A stretch of DNA of 64,000 nt from Quillaja saponaria. Taxonomy: Eukaryota > Streptophyta > Magnoliopsida > Fabales > Quillajaceae. The notes below the pieces were generated by a model. That model was not told the DNA's origin and ran no database searches. It saw nothing but the letters and a program-made list of their open reading frames with translations. Below, in pieces: positions 38,612 through 49,500 of this stretch; position 1 is the stretch's first letter; each line of letters opens with the position of its first letter. The DNA lies in NCBI GenBank assembly GCA_029379385.1, contig CM055611.1, positions 22,534,092-22,598,091 on the forward strand, read 5' to 3'. Both the position numbers and the translations under genes were made by a program.

Positions 38612-41597
38612 TCAGTGGAGTAATGGTTCTGTAACTTTGAGTGTCCCTCCAAGCTCAGCAGGTACCAAAGGGATAAGTGAATGCAGGACATCTGTTATCA
38701 GCGGCCTATAACTTGGTTCTGATTGCACACAAAGTACAGCCACTGCAGCAACCTGTGAACAATGTTATAAAACTGGAAATTTATCAACCAGTAATAAGAA
38801 TTATGAAATTGTGACTGCAATACTTCTGTTCCATAAACCTGATATAAATGCTTCAAATCAATTGTGTTTCTGATCACAGGATCCAGAATGCTCAGAAGCT
38901 TTGATCTATCAGTAAGTTGAGGCATGGCCTGCAAGTCAAAATGTTTTGAATATCAAGCACCAAGAACTCATCAAGTCAAGAACCTTCATCTGGTTTTCTC
39001 CATGAATTGCAGCTTGAAGGAGTTAGAAAGAGAACTTACCCAATTGACGATAGATTGGCATTCAGTTGATGACATCTTCTCCGCTAGGATTTCTTCCTGT
39101 TAGAAGCTCCAAAAGAACAACTCCAAAAGCATATACATCACTCTTGTCAGTTAATTTACCTGTAAAATTTTAACTTTTCTTTATCACCCTTAACCCGCAT
39201 TCAGGAACTACCATGAACCTTTGAATAGGATTATTATGCATATTTATGATTAACTGGAAACTACTGGCACCTGAACAATCAACTAAAACACTTTTTAGAT
39301 ACTTGATTATTTCTTGACAATATCGTGATCCTCATAATGTGCATTGACAATGAATAGAAAGATTGAGACATCGCTTTTGTGAGCTTTTTCATGCAATTTC
39401 ACATCAAACAAAATGAATAACCAAAAAGAAAACAAAGATTGATGCCAGCATTTGATAGAAGCATTGCAAGTTTGGAGAGTTAACAAAAATAAGCTTCTAA
39501 CAAGGAAGGGTAAACAACCATATGGATAAACAAAACAATGAGCAGCTACTAAATTATTGCATTTTGGATGCATACCATCTAATAGATATTCTGGTGCTAT
39601 GTATCCCAAAGTTCCAGATAGCTTTATATTCTCGTTCTGAATTCCAGAAGTTACAGCAAGCCCAAAATCTGATAGCTGAATAGTAATAGAAATACAAAAG
39701 GAAATGAAAAAGGAAAAACTAAACAGAGTACATGTAAGATCGATGTGGTCTATATATTTTACCTTGGCATTAAATTTTGAATCCAAAAGAACATTTGACG
39801 ATTTTAGGTCTCTAAGAACCACAGGAGGATTGCAGTGCTCATGGAGATATTCTAATCCTCTAACCAAATCAAAGACATTGATGTCAACCATGTTAACATA
39901 AGAGAGGCTAAAGATACTAATGTAAATAATTAGCTCAATAAGCTTTGATGGACTCACCTAGCAGCATCAACAGCGATTCTTAAACGGAGATGCCAAGTTA
40001 GAGTTGCTCCTCGAGTAGGTCCTAAAATTGTCAGAGAATAAATGAACATAAAAGGTTTACCTTTTTCATCATCTTTTACTACTTTCTATTTGAAGATAAC
40101 ATTGATGAAATGTTGTACCATGCAATTGTGTTTCCAAAGATCCATTGCCCATCATCTCATAAACAAGAAATCTTGATTCACCATGTATGCAATAACCTAG
40201 AAGTTTAATAATATTCTGATGTCGTATCTTACTCAACCAATTTACTTCATTCTGCAAGCCAATGCATAGTTAGCATGAAACTCAGTAAACAAGAAAGTTA
40301 GATCCCGGGAACTAGAAAATGCAAAGTCTAGGTTTGGAGGACCACCTCAAATTCTCTTTCACCATCATGACTGCTTATTCTCTTAACAGCAGCCTGGAAA
40401 TTTTCATCAAAATGAGCTTCGAAGACATCCCCAGAACCACCCTCACCCAAAATATTACTTTTGCAGAAGCTATTTGTTGCAGCTTCTAACAACTGATAAT
40501 CAAATATAGCAAGTGAACACTTCTTATTGCCCATCATCAAGGAATTTAATCTAACCACAATTGGGTTAAGGGGCACTCCACTTGCAGCCTCTACATGTTA
40601 GATAAACATCTAAATGAGGATAAAATAAAAATAAAATAAAAAAAGAACTTCTCCACATTCATGATCTCTATGTAGGAATAAAAGGAGAAGCAAATAAAAG
40701 TGTCACAGCAAAGAGAATACCCAAGCTCTTTTGGCCTTTTGCATTAGAGCCCTTTGACCTTTTGTGTCTACAGATCCAAAAATATGATAGAAATAGCAAG
40801 ATTACTCCAAGGAGAGCAGAAGAAACAATTAGAGCAATGAGAACCCTTCTGTTCAAATCCTGGTGGTGCACTACTCTAATCTCTGACATCCCTGTTTTAA
40901 CAAAAGACCCAAAACTGATTTAGAAGAAAATATAAGGAGGGAGAACAAGAGTATACTACTGTGGAAAGAAACAAAAAATACAACTCAGTGCTATAACTAC
41001 TATCATTGAATAATCAAATCATATCTGACCTCAATTGTTGAGAAAAAGTGAAGGGATTACCACAACTCACTCAACTGAGCAACTTAAAATTTCAAACCAC
41101 AAATGCTTCACATTCACAAAATTTTAGTTGTTTACATAATTTGGGGGACAAAAAGATACTCAAAATACCTAATTACAATGAAAATCTTTTTATTTTGTTC
41201 TTTTGTGTGGAGATCCTTTTTAGGTAATCGAGCAACTAACAATATCAAGGTAACAAATTTATTACATCTAGACCAAATTAAAGTTCGTCCAATGATGACT
41301 TTAAAAAATAAGCACCAAATTTAGTTGGTCTTCCAATTTTGAATCAATGATGAACCATCAACACCAGAAACTCCATGACAGATAATTGAAGAGATGAACA
41401 GCTTAACATTGTTTAGTACCTGGAGATTCAGCTTCCGTATTTGCAGAAAGTTGAGAATTGAGTTCTCTTCTAAAAACAAGAATGGGCTTGAAAATGGAGG
41501 ATTTCGCAGGGTCTGGTCCAGCATCAACAATGGGTGAAAGCAGAGAAATGCTTAACATGGACACCCAGAAGAGTAGATACAAACCAAGGAGATTCAT
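38612..41597 (-). CDS. Receptor-like protein kinase (AT1G80640 type), about 445 aa, frameshift in exon 8 and LRD catalytic loop
   Basis: Ten exons on the minus strand: 41597-41420, 40891-40721, 40590-40346, 40251-40119, 40021-39958, 39859-39763, 39675-39576, 39159-39040, 38928-38839 and 38752-38612. A signal peptide ([20 protein letters not shown]) is followed by a short ectodomain and a membrane segment at about 76-99. The kinase domain has the Gly loop GEGGSGDV (165-172), the ATP lysine Lys186 (AAVKR), Asp281 in the catalytic loop, DFG at 299-301, and [20 protein letters not shown]. The catalytic loop reads [10 protein letters not shown], so the usual His of HRD is Leu279. Exon 8 breaks frame near 39078-39092: the frame ...[14 protein letters not shown] meets a stop, while the next frame gives [14 protein letters not shown] and joins cleanly to [19 protein letters not shown]. 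The coding sum is 1339 nt, one extra base. The ligand is unknown. Confidence 0.85.
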
Positions 41598-43744
41598 CTC
41601 TCCTTTTTCAGGGGTAAGAGGGCCAAAAAGAGAAGAAATAAGATATTGGGGATTATGAGAAACTTCTTTTGTTGTTTAATAAGTGAGTCAATAATCTTAC
41701 TAAAAATCTTTTTTTGCGGAAGTGTCTATTGTCCCAGACCCATCAGGCCATTACCACCAGTGGTGTGGGAGTGAGGAGAGAGAGGAATTTGGCAATGTGG
41801 GACATGAAATCATGTGGCAGTTATCAAAAGGTGAAAGTGCAAATGTCACCAAGACTGAGGGGCCTGGAGGATTTGGATGATGGATGTAATACAAAGGACA
41901 CAGGCTGCTAGTGGGCCAATTTTCCATCTTGCATGAAAAATATCAATTTTGGTTGTTTCAATTTCCTTTTCTTTTTCTAATATATGTTATCCTATGATTA
42001 TCTTTGACTTAAAAAGTAGTTTCAATGAATTAAAGAATCCTAAGGTGCTTTGCCAAAAAAAGGTAAAGCTAAAGCTAAGTTAATCACTAATGATACAGAG
42101 CTTCCTATAATTAAGGCATCAATACTTGTTAAATACTTTTATGTTAACTTAATAAGAATTGATTTCATATGCTGTACGATAATTAAGAGATTAGAGCCTA
42201 TGAGTTTTATAATCCCTTTAACATTAAATCACGAAATGTTAAAGATTCTTAAGGGATAATTAGTCATATTTAGAATGATGATATCAATTATTTGTCTAGG
42301 GTATTATTCTTCTTTTCTTTTCTTTTTTCTTCTTCTTTTTTCAAAACTCAAAAAGTTGTTCTTTCTAATTTAACAATTAATAACATTTATTTTAGATAAG
42401 GATGAAAAATCTTCTTTATGTGTGAAACATCACAATTGTCATGTGAGCTATCAACTATAAACAAGGAACACAAGAGACAAGTTAAATGAATCAAATTGGC
42501 CAGTTGGACTTCCTTAAATGTAGGGAACATTTGCATATGTAAACCACATGATCAGTCATTTTCAATCACCTTCTTGGATACATTATTTTCAACATTTTTA
42601 GCCTTTTATAGTGTCTCCTTTTACTATGTTGTGTATGAATGTCAATTCCCTCACCATTCACCAAATCTTATTGATTGTTTTATTTGTGTTGACTTTGAAA
42701 TAGAAACAAGAAAATAAAGAATTAATTTTATCTTTGCAAAAAATAGTGCCACAAGTTATCATCTCAACCCTTTTCTAGTTATTTTTATTTAAAAGTTATA
42801 GTATTGAATTTAGGTAATATCAAGAGTACACTCAACTAACTCTAGAATTTATCCTTCAACCTCTTCTCTCTTGATCTCGTGGACCTTATTCTTCTATCCT
42901 TTACCAAAAACAAAAAAAAACAATTTGGTGCTGGGAGCCTAAAATGAAGTAATTACAATGGCAACCTCTCTTTTAGGTCTATTGCATGTACAGTGCTGTA
43001 TCTTACAGTGAGTGACCTAATAACATTGTTCGCTATAAAAGAAATGGCCCAATGGGCTACTTTCTACCCACCCTTTCAAATGATCTAAGATGGAACAAGG
43101 CCCCTCAAAATACTGTTTTTGGACCAACTCTGTTATGCATATAACACAATCTCAGGCCGTCCAACCATTAGCAGGCTCTCTTGTATTTATGCATACTACT
43201 ACCACCATTGCTTTGAGCCATTGACTTATTTAAGTAAAAATTGGCACTTGGAACTAGGTAACCTTTTTCTTGTATTACATGACAACCCATTTAATTTCTG
43301 CCCACTATTCAACTACTTTTTTTTTGCTAAGACTATTCAACTACTTCAAGTCCCGGGTCAGCAGAGGGAAGAAAAATGTTGGGTTACGAAATAGAGAGCA
43401 GCACCATACCAATCCAATTCTATTGAAAGACGTGACATTAGCTGGCCATAGTTAAAATCTCATCTCTTTAGTATTTACTGCAAATCTAATTCTACTCGGT
43501 GCATTTAAGCATTTTGTGCTTCAAAATTTAATGTACTTTTCGACCAGTCATATAAATTTCTATTTCTATGACTCTTCTTGTTTTTAATTAAGTGAAATAA
43601 GTTCGTAAATTAATGGTTATTAGTTTAATTAGATAGACAAATAAATTTAAATTCTGAGACTGCTTAAGGAGAAATTATCGTCATAACTTGTTTATTGCAC
43701 ATAAGCACCACTTTAGAGTAACCTTTTCATGCTCATCTACTCTC
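41598..43744. other. Gene-free region upstream of the kinase and proline-rich genes
   Basis: This contains the kinase promoter (minus strand) and the upstream region of the proline-rich protein gene. T/C-rich runs lie near 42310-42345. The open frames are short and lack coding character. Confidence 0.4.
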
Positions 43745-43753
43745 TATATATAA
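43745..43753 (+). promoter_or_regulatory. TATA box of the proline-rich protein gene
   Basis: TATATATAA lies 73 bases before the ATG at 43818, giving a short leader. Spacing and sequence fit a plant TATA box. Confidence 0.55.
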
Positions 43754-43817
43754 TTTGGCAAACCTCATGAAAACTCATTTATGACAAAAAAAATAACTTG
43801 AGATTTATGATTTAGAA

Positions 43818-44267
43818 ATGAAAGTGAACACAATGATTGCAATCCTATTAGCAATTGTTCTGCTCACTCAGTCCCTTGCAGAAGCCAGACAGTATCCTAA
43901 GGACAAGGAGCAACATAAAGGAGATGGTAAAGAAGTGGAATTTAGAAGATGTAGAAGCAGAAGTAGAAGATCAAGAGGCAGTTGTGCTGGAAGAAAAACA
44001 AGACCTTCCCATGCACCACCATTAGTTCCTTCTCCACCACTACCATCGCCACTAGTTCTTCCCCCACCCATACCAGAAATATTTAACCCACCACAATTAG
44101 TCCCTTCTCCACCACTACCTGATCATACAACACAAAGACCAACATTTCCATGGCTAACACCACCAGATGTAGTCACAGACTCTCCACCTCCACCATTAGT
44201 TCCAATATTTTACCCACCACCCCTTGTCCCATTCTTGTCTCCTCTAGTTGTCAGTGGTGGTTTCTGA
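43818..44267 (+). CDS. Small secreted proline-rich protein, 149 aa
   Basis: A single-exon gene. Residues 1-23 form a clear signal peptide (MKVNTMIAILLAIVLLTQSL, cleavage probably after AEA). Next comes a basic Lys/Arg/Ser block (RRCRSRSRRSRGSCAGRK), then a proline-rich C-terminus with repeated motifs of the type PPLVPSPPLP and PPPLVPI. Ser-Pro2-4 blocks could be hydroxylated and glycosylated, so a cell-wall or apoplastic role is likely by analogy with other proline-rich proteins. No family name is certain. It has only one Cys after the signal peptide, so it is not a hybrid PRP with an 8-Cys domain. The long antisense open frame here is a shadow of the proline repeats. Confidence 0.72.
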   Translation: MKVNTMIAILLAIVLLTQSLAEARQYPKDKEQHKGDGKEVEFRRCRSRSRRSRGSCAGRKTRPSHAPPLVPSPPLPSPLVLPPPIPEIFNPPQLVPSPPLPDHTTQRPTFPWLTPPDVVTDSPPPPLVPIFYPPPLVPFLSPLVVSGGF

Positions 44268-44640
44268 AATTCAAATGACCCACAAGAACCACTTCGAGTT
44301 TTCTTCCAGAGCCAGAGCAGCCACAATCGACACTATTTGTTTACTTGGCACAAAGTTTTGGTGACATCTTATACTTCTCCGTTTAAGAACTGATATGTGT
44401 TCTGTTTTCACTCAAATAATTAGGAAGTTAATTATTTTTAGTGTAGTTTCACTATTTTGTCATATGGATCACTACTTTAAATTTTCAATTGAATGCTTTC
44501 GTTTTAATTTTAATCAACACGAACATGTCAATTCCCTGCAAGTAGGACTGTCAATTCCCTGCAAGTAGGACTAGACGAAGCTACGAAAAGGTATTTTGGA
44601 AAAATTTAGACAAAATAGTTCATGAAGTACAAAGAAACTT
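44268..44640. other. 3' flank with a short tandem repeat
   Basis: The 3' UTR of the proline-rich gene. A unit GTCAATTCCCTGCAAGTAGG is repeated in tandem at about 44527-44572. Nothing else was seen. Confidence 0.45.
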
Positions 44641-46205
44641 TATATTGGAGGAAATGTGGATGGTTATGTAGGAAGAACTAATGAGGGTTTTGAGAGAGCA
44701 CATGGGAGTTATGGTTACGGTTATAGAGATAAGATTGAGAGTGAAGAGTTTATTTTGAACTTTATGGTTGCGTATAACTTGATTTTAAGCAACACTGTTT
44801 TTAAGAAAGAGAATTGCATTTAATCACCTTTAGTAGCGGACCTAATAAAAGTAAAATAAATTTTGTTATGACTAGGAAGGTTGATAGAGTGTCTTGTAAG
44901 CATTCTAAAGTTATACTCGGTGAGTATTTAGTAACTCAACACAAACTTTGGTTGCAGGTGTTTGTATTAAGAGTTGTAAGAAAAATCATGTATAATAGGA
45001 GTAGTAGGATTGAAGGGAAGAATTTGAATGGAGAAAAAAATATCTCTCTCTAAAGAAAAATGTTCAACGATGACTCTTAAATTGTAGAATACATGTCTTA
45101 TTAGGTTTGAGATGAGATAGCGAGTCATATTAGGAATTCTACTAGAGAGATGTTAGAAAAAAAGTAAAGAATATAGACTATCAACTAAGGAGATACGATG
45201 GTGAAATTAAGAAGTTCAACAAACTATTAAATTAAACTTTAAAAAATAGTGATATAAAAGATTACAAGAATGTAAAAATGTGAATAATTATGACATTACA
45301 AAAAATTAGGATATCAGAGACTGTTTATCGGTTTCTAAAACGTTCGTCTTTATCACCATAATCACTGAAGAGCTTTAGGTACCTCTCTGCCTCTAATAAA
45401 TATAACTATTAAATACAGTCATTCCGTCTCTAACAGGAAAATATAATTTTTTTTAATCCGTCTCTAATAATGATTATACACGTGGCACTACTATCTGAGA
45501 CAGAAAATAACACATCGGAGATAAGGTTCGGTCTCTAATAATAATTTAATTATTGAAAAAAAAAAAAACTTATTGGAGTCATACTTGTATCTCCAATAAG
45601 TTTTTTTTTTGTAAAAAAATTATTAAAACACTTTCTTTAAATTTAGAATTTATACAAATACATTACGTTTTATTTATACATAATAAATTGTTATTTTATC
45701 AAAATCCACATCTACACAAGCTAATTATGTTAATAATATTTTCAAGGTGGAGAAAAACTCAGCCCCTAAGACTAGCTTGAACAATAAGGTCCGTATACTC
45801 CACAGGTTGTTTTGCCCTTCCATTCTCCACACATTCCAAGAGCCTTGTAAGATAGCACTGATTTGACGAAAAAAAGAGTAAAAGAATTAAAAGAACAATT
45901 GGTAGTTAATTATTTAAAACATAATATCCCTTGAGAGTTATATACAATCCATAGCAAAAACTTGAATTCAAAAGATTTTGCAAGGGTTATATACAATCCA
46001 TACCAAATGAAAGTTGCCATTAGATTTGGCAAGCATGTATCATCATGAATGTATAAACTCGATTTTTCTTAATTTTTCTTATGAGTGCTTTAGTCAAGCT
46101 AGAAAAGATGCTAATAAAGTAATTAGGAAAATTAGAGACAAGAAAGACTTTTATGAAAGAGAGAAAGATATTTATGGAGATGGAAAACGTAAGATAACAA
46201 TATAA
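44640..46205 (+). mobile_element. Decayed non-LTR retrotransposon (LINE) fragment, interrupted
   Basis: Plus-strand frames with stops resemble the endonuclease-to-reverse-transcriptase linker of plant LINEs. At 44650-45060 are GYGYRDKIESEEFILNF, YNLILSNTVFKKRELHLITF, PNKSKINFVMTRKVDR, HSKVILGEYLVTQHKLWLQV and NRSSRIEGKNLNGE; a family member would read roughly ANTCFKKREEHLVTF and IDYLLLRK in that order. At 45080-45245 are weaker traces (TREMLEKKSKEYRLSTKEI-like). At 46070-46200 the linker resumes (ARKDANKVIRKIRDKKDFYE, then EKDIYGDGKRKIT). About 800 bases of unrelated sequence separate the two parts. No reverse-transcriptase core is present, so it is long dead. Confidence 0.6.
45288..45780. 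repeat. Insertion-like segment with repeated GTCTCTAATAA motifs
   Basis: This segment interrupts the LINE relic. The motif (C/G)GTCTCTAA(T/C)A recurs at about 45430, 45462 and 45532, with variants CCTCTAATAA near 45390 and TCTCCAATAA near 45590. The left side contains CATTACAAAAAATTAGG followed by GAGAC, which loosely resembles the end of a CACTA element. I could not find a matching opposite end, so the class is not settled. Confidence 0.3.
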
Positions 46206-46977
46206 CTATATAGCCTAATGTATTATATAATTTTTTACAATATTGGATCTGGGATATTACAACTTACAAGATACATTGATTCTTTGAGGTTGTAGCTTAT
46301 AAATCACTCACTTTTAATGAGAATTGGAATATCTTACAATCGCACCGCAACTAATTATTTTTTTAATGAAAAGTTAATTTTTATCAATTTGGTATAAGAC
46401 AGTACAATCTACAATCATTTTGTTCTCTAAATCGTTTTTTTAATCCAAGATCAATAACATCAGTATAGTAAATATGCTAATAAAAATTATTTGGCATATA
46501 TTATAGAAATACTCCTATCCTAATTTTCAATAGTTAATGTTTTATCCGTTGTCAATGTAAAATTTTTATAACATCAATAAATAGGGTCATATCATATAAT
46601 TTTATTTGACAAAAAAATTTCAATGAGTGATAAGTAAAATTAAAAGTGTTGGTTGATATAAAATACATGTTGTGTTTTTTATATTTATTGACATATAAAA
46701 AACATATATTTTACTGACAGTAAATAAAAGATTAATTTTATCAATTTTGGATTGAAGATAAGTGAGGGAGAAGAATAATTATAAAGTACAACATTTTATG
46801 TTGAATTAATAAAATTAATTCTTCAAGAATTAATTTGCATAATCAACAGGTTTTTTTTTTTTTGAAAATATTTTTAAGAAAGAAGTAAGAAAAAGAAAAT
46901 TAAATATTGAACTGGTTCATTTTATTTTCAAAAAACAAGCCGTGTGCGTTCCTAAAACCCACACTCTCTTAGACAGT
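46206..46977. other. AT-rich sequence between LINE relic and solo LTR
   Basis: No gene seen. A T/A run lies near 46850-46865. The last ~40 bases before 46978 (CGTGTGCGTTCC...) are more GC-rich and may be the original 5' flank of the RNI gene, split by the LTR. Confidence 0.4.
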
Positions 46978-47576
46978 TGTCACACCCTGCTGACTCTTTG
47001 CCTACATGGCACTACTTAGGCACATACAAGTTTGTGGAGCACTCTAGAAGAATGTAGGAGATTCCAAAAGGTTCTATAACATTCTAGAAGGGTTCGGATG
47101 GTTTTAAAACATAGAAGGTTCTAGAAAATTCTAAAAGGTTCCTTAAGGTTCATGAAGATTCAAGATGGTTCTGAAAGGGTCCAGAATGACGTAGAAGACT
47201 CTACAACACTCTAGAACGTTTTACAAGGTTGTAGAATATCCTGAAAATTTTGTAGGAGAATTCTAGATAGCTAATGTGAGCCGTTAGATGCAATTGATCT
47301 CCACCATTAGTTGAGTAGGTAGAGTAGTATAAATAGGCATAGAAACTTCAAAGCAATCCGAGCAATCAAGCAATCCAAACATTGTAAGCAAGAAAACATT
47401 GTAAGAGCATTCTTATTCAATAAAGAGTTCCTTTCTCGAAAGTTCTATTGTGTACTCTCCTTCTCACTTGTCTGTCTCTCGAGTTTGAGTGAAGCTTAGG
47501 TTGAATTAGCATTCTAGCACGAGGCTTGAGTGTCTAAGTGCCGCACGGGAGCGTTGAATTTTTCAAGACCGTGACA
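46978..47576 (+). mobile_element. Solo LTR of a retrotransposon, about 599 bp
   Basis: It begins TGTCACACCC and ends GACCGTGACA, so the termini are the perfect 6-bp inverted repeat TGTCAC/GTGACA with canonical TG...CA. The flanks are ACAGT at 46973-46977 and (A)CAGT at 47576-47580, a 4-5 bp target duplication whose exact length depends on whether the last A belongs to the LTR. Inside, in order, are a 10-bp periodic block at about 47037-47254, a TATA box TATAAATA at 47328-47335, and a poly-A signal AATAAA at 47419-47424, a normal U3-R-U5 layout. No internal region or second LTR is present, hence solo. It landed just upstream of the RNI-type F-box gene relic. Confidence 0.82.
47037..47254 (+). 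repeat. Array of about 21 degenerate 10-bp units (GAAGGTTCTA) forming heat-shock elements in the LTR U3
   Basis: Units start every 10 bases from 47037: GAGCACTCTA, GAAGAATGTA, GGAGATTCCA, AAAGGTTCTA, TAACATTCTA, GAAGGGTTCG, GATGGTTTTA, then a 7-bp unit. They continue from 47114 as GAAGGTTCTA, GAAAATTCTA, AAAGGTTCCT, TAAGGTTCAT, GAAGATTCAA, GATGGTTCTG, AAAGGGTCCA and so on to about 47250. At 47114-47131 the sequence GAAGGTTCTAGAAAATTC is a perfect four-unit heat-shock element (GAA-nn-TTC-nn-GAA-nn-TTC). The array lies about 80-290 bases upstream of the LTR TATA box. Function is inferred from the motif. Confidence 0.8.
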
Positions 47577-49028
47577 CAGTTCTCTACCAACTCTGTCTTT
47601 GTCGTTAACTCTCTCTCTCGCTCGAACAATTGTGGTCATGGAAGCTTCTTGGAAGAATGTTTGGATCTGATATTCGGAAAACTGGATGAACGTGAATTAG
47701 AGGCACTCTCTTTGGTGAATAAACAATTTCTTTCAATTTCCAACAGGCATCGTCGGACACTCAAAATTTCTGTGGCGAATCAAGTAGTCCCTCAACTATT
47801 CTGGCGATTCTCTAGCATCAATCATATTACAATTGACCGCGGTGTTTGTTCAGATGTCCAATTTGTTGAATGGTTCTGTGTGTGATCGGGGTGTTATGTT
47901 CCTTGCCATGTCCAAGAATCTACGCAAGATAAATTTTTCTGGTAATTCTTGTATAACAGATGAAGCCCTTAAATTTTTCCGCAAGTATTGCAAATCTATT
48001 GAAGACATTGGGATTTCAGGGTGTTCTTCATTAACCCCACAAGCTGTTTCCACTGCATTAGATGAGAGATCCAATCTAAATTCTATTTCTATTGGTTTCT
48101 TGACTGGTAATCTAGATTCCTTTAGGAGTTTGACTGGCCTTTCCGGGACACATCTATCACAGATGATTTTTTTTAAAACCATAGTTGTATAAAACAATCT
48201 AAGTTAAGTTTGCAGAATTGCCAAAATTATACCTGGGCTTTTTTGTGTGTTATCTAGTGGATCTGTTCTTCACTTAAATCTGGAAGTGGTTTACTTTTTG
48301 GATGATAAAACTATCGCCCAGTTGTCATTATTTCTTCCAAGAGCAACAATAATTAATATTTCTTGGACCAGTAAAGTTACTATTACAAGCTTTATAGAAC
48401 TTTGTTCTTTGTTAAAGAAGTTGAAGATGTAGATCAGAAATACTGATAAAGAGGAAGAAACTTGTCCAATGGATTTTCAGGTAAATCATTGTATACAGTG
48501 TCTTTGTTAGGATGGATCAACTAACTTTGGGGATGAAAGTATCAAAATAGTTTCATCCATCTGCCCAAATTTGGAGGTGCTTGAATTGAATTGCTGCATG
48601 AGGGTTACCGGTACGGGTTTATCTGAGATTCTAAACAGATGCAGTAAGGTAAGAAGTTTGGGCTTGCATTACATTCCGCGATTGAACAAGTTTAATGACT
48701 TTGGGATTAAGTATTGAAGCTTTCATTCCTACAAATTGACGATGGATCAATGGCAATAATTGGAAAGCAATGCTCCAGGCTACTTTGCATATCTTTAATA
48801 GGTTGTTTGAAAGTTACAGAAGATGGGATGAAGGGAGTGGTAGACAAGTGCAAAAGTCTGCGAAAGATACACTTGATGAAGTGTCATCAATTGGGTACGT
48901 CTTCTGATTTAATTCCTTGGATGGTCTTCAATAGGAAATCTCTCAGAAAAATTACAGCACCATCCCATTTAATGCCAAACAAGGCCAAGAAAAGTTTGTT
49001 CTTGCTTCATGGATGTATAGTTGATTAG
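47577..49028 (+). pseudogene. RNI-like F-box/LRR protein relic (AT1G80630 type)
   Basis: Plus-strand fragments in several frames. At 47625-47790 is an F-box-like start (HGSFLEECLDLIFGKLDERE, LEALSLVNKQFLSISNRHR) with no in-frame ATG; the ATG at 47638 is out of frame by one base. At 47880-48150 are leucine-rich repeats (MSKNLRKINFSGNSCITDEA, IEDIGISGCSSLTPQAVS). At 48290-48430 are DDKTIAQLSLFLPRATIIN and ITSFIELCSLLKKLKM, then TAG. At 48460-48700 are EEETCPMDFQ, FGDESIKIVSSICPNLEVLE and GTGLSEILNRCSKVRSLGLH. At 48725-49028 are IDDGSMAIIGKQCSRLLCIS, GVVDKCKSLRKIHLMKCHQL and the typical end HGCIVD. Frame changes near 47870, 48160 and 48690 and stops at 48430 and near 48510 make this a pseudogene, unlike the single-indel genes nearby. 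A live gene would be an SCF substrate-recognition candidate. Confidence 0.75.
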
Positions 49029-49128
49029 TAATCAACGCAATTCTTTCTAATGCTACTTTAGTACTCAAATTCTAAAACTCATGATGAGTGCAGATTTTTA
49101 TTTTTATTTTTTATGCATGTATGGTTAT

Positions 49129-49500
49129 TATAGTCTCTCTTTCTCTTTTTTACACACACAGAGACCAAGAAACACACAATGTTTTTCACAATCATGTCTT
49201 ACCCTATCCTTACTCCTTATTCTTTTAATGGGAAGAGGTACCGTTAGAACAAATTGCCAGCAATTAATTTTTAAAGAGATTTTCACCAACATCAGCTCAA
49301 TACTGATTAAGAAAAGGAAACAAGAATAATAGTATACTACTAATACAAGATTGCATTACTAATACTCGACATCTATAACTAGCAAGTTGACTATGTTAAT
49401 TGACTTACTAAAATCACCATCTAAGACCATCCGAACCAAAAAAGTTACAGGTATACATACCTTGACAAATAATATCCATCATTGAACAATATAAACATTA
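49129..49500. repeat. Diverged duplicate of S15 intron 2 sequence
   Basis: About 370 bases match 51898-52260, part of the S15 gene's intron 2, in the same orientation. Shared anchors in order are TAGTCTCT, ACACACAATG, TTTCACAATCATG, TTCTTTTAA, GATTAAGAAAAGGAAA, TTTACTAAAATCA and AATAATATCCATCATTGA, followed by CAATAT.(A)ACA(C)ATTATT. Small indels separate the anchors, so the copy is old. Confidence 0.75.

Noticed and set aside
43868..44071. Minus-strand Gly/Leu-rich frame opposite the proline-rich gene
   Set aside because: Reverse complement of Pro codons gives Gly; the plus frame has a signal peptide and a TATA box.
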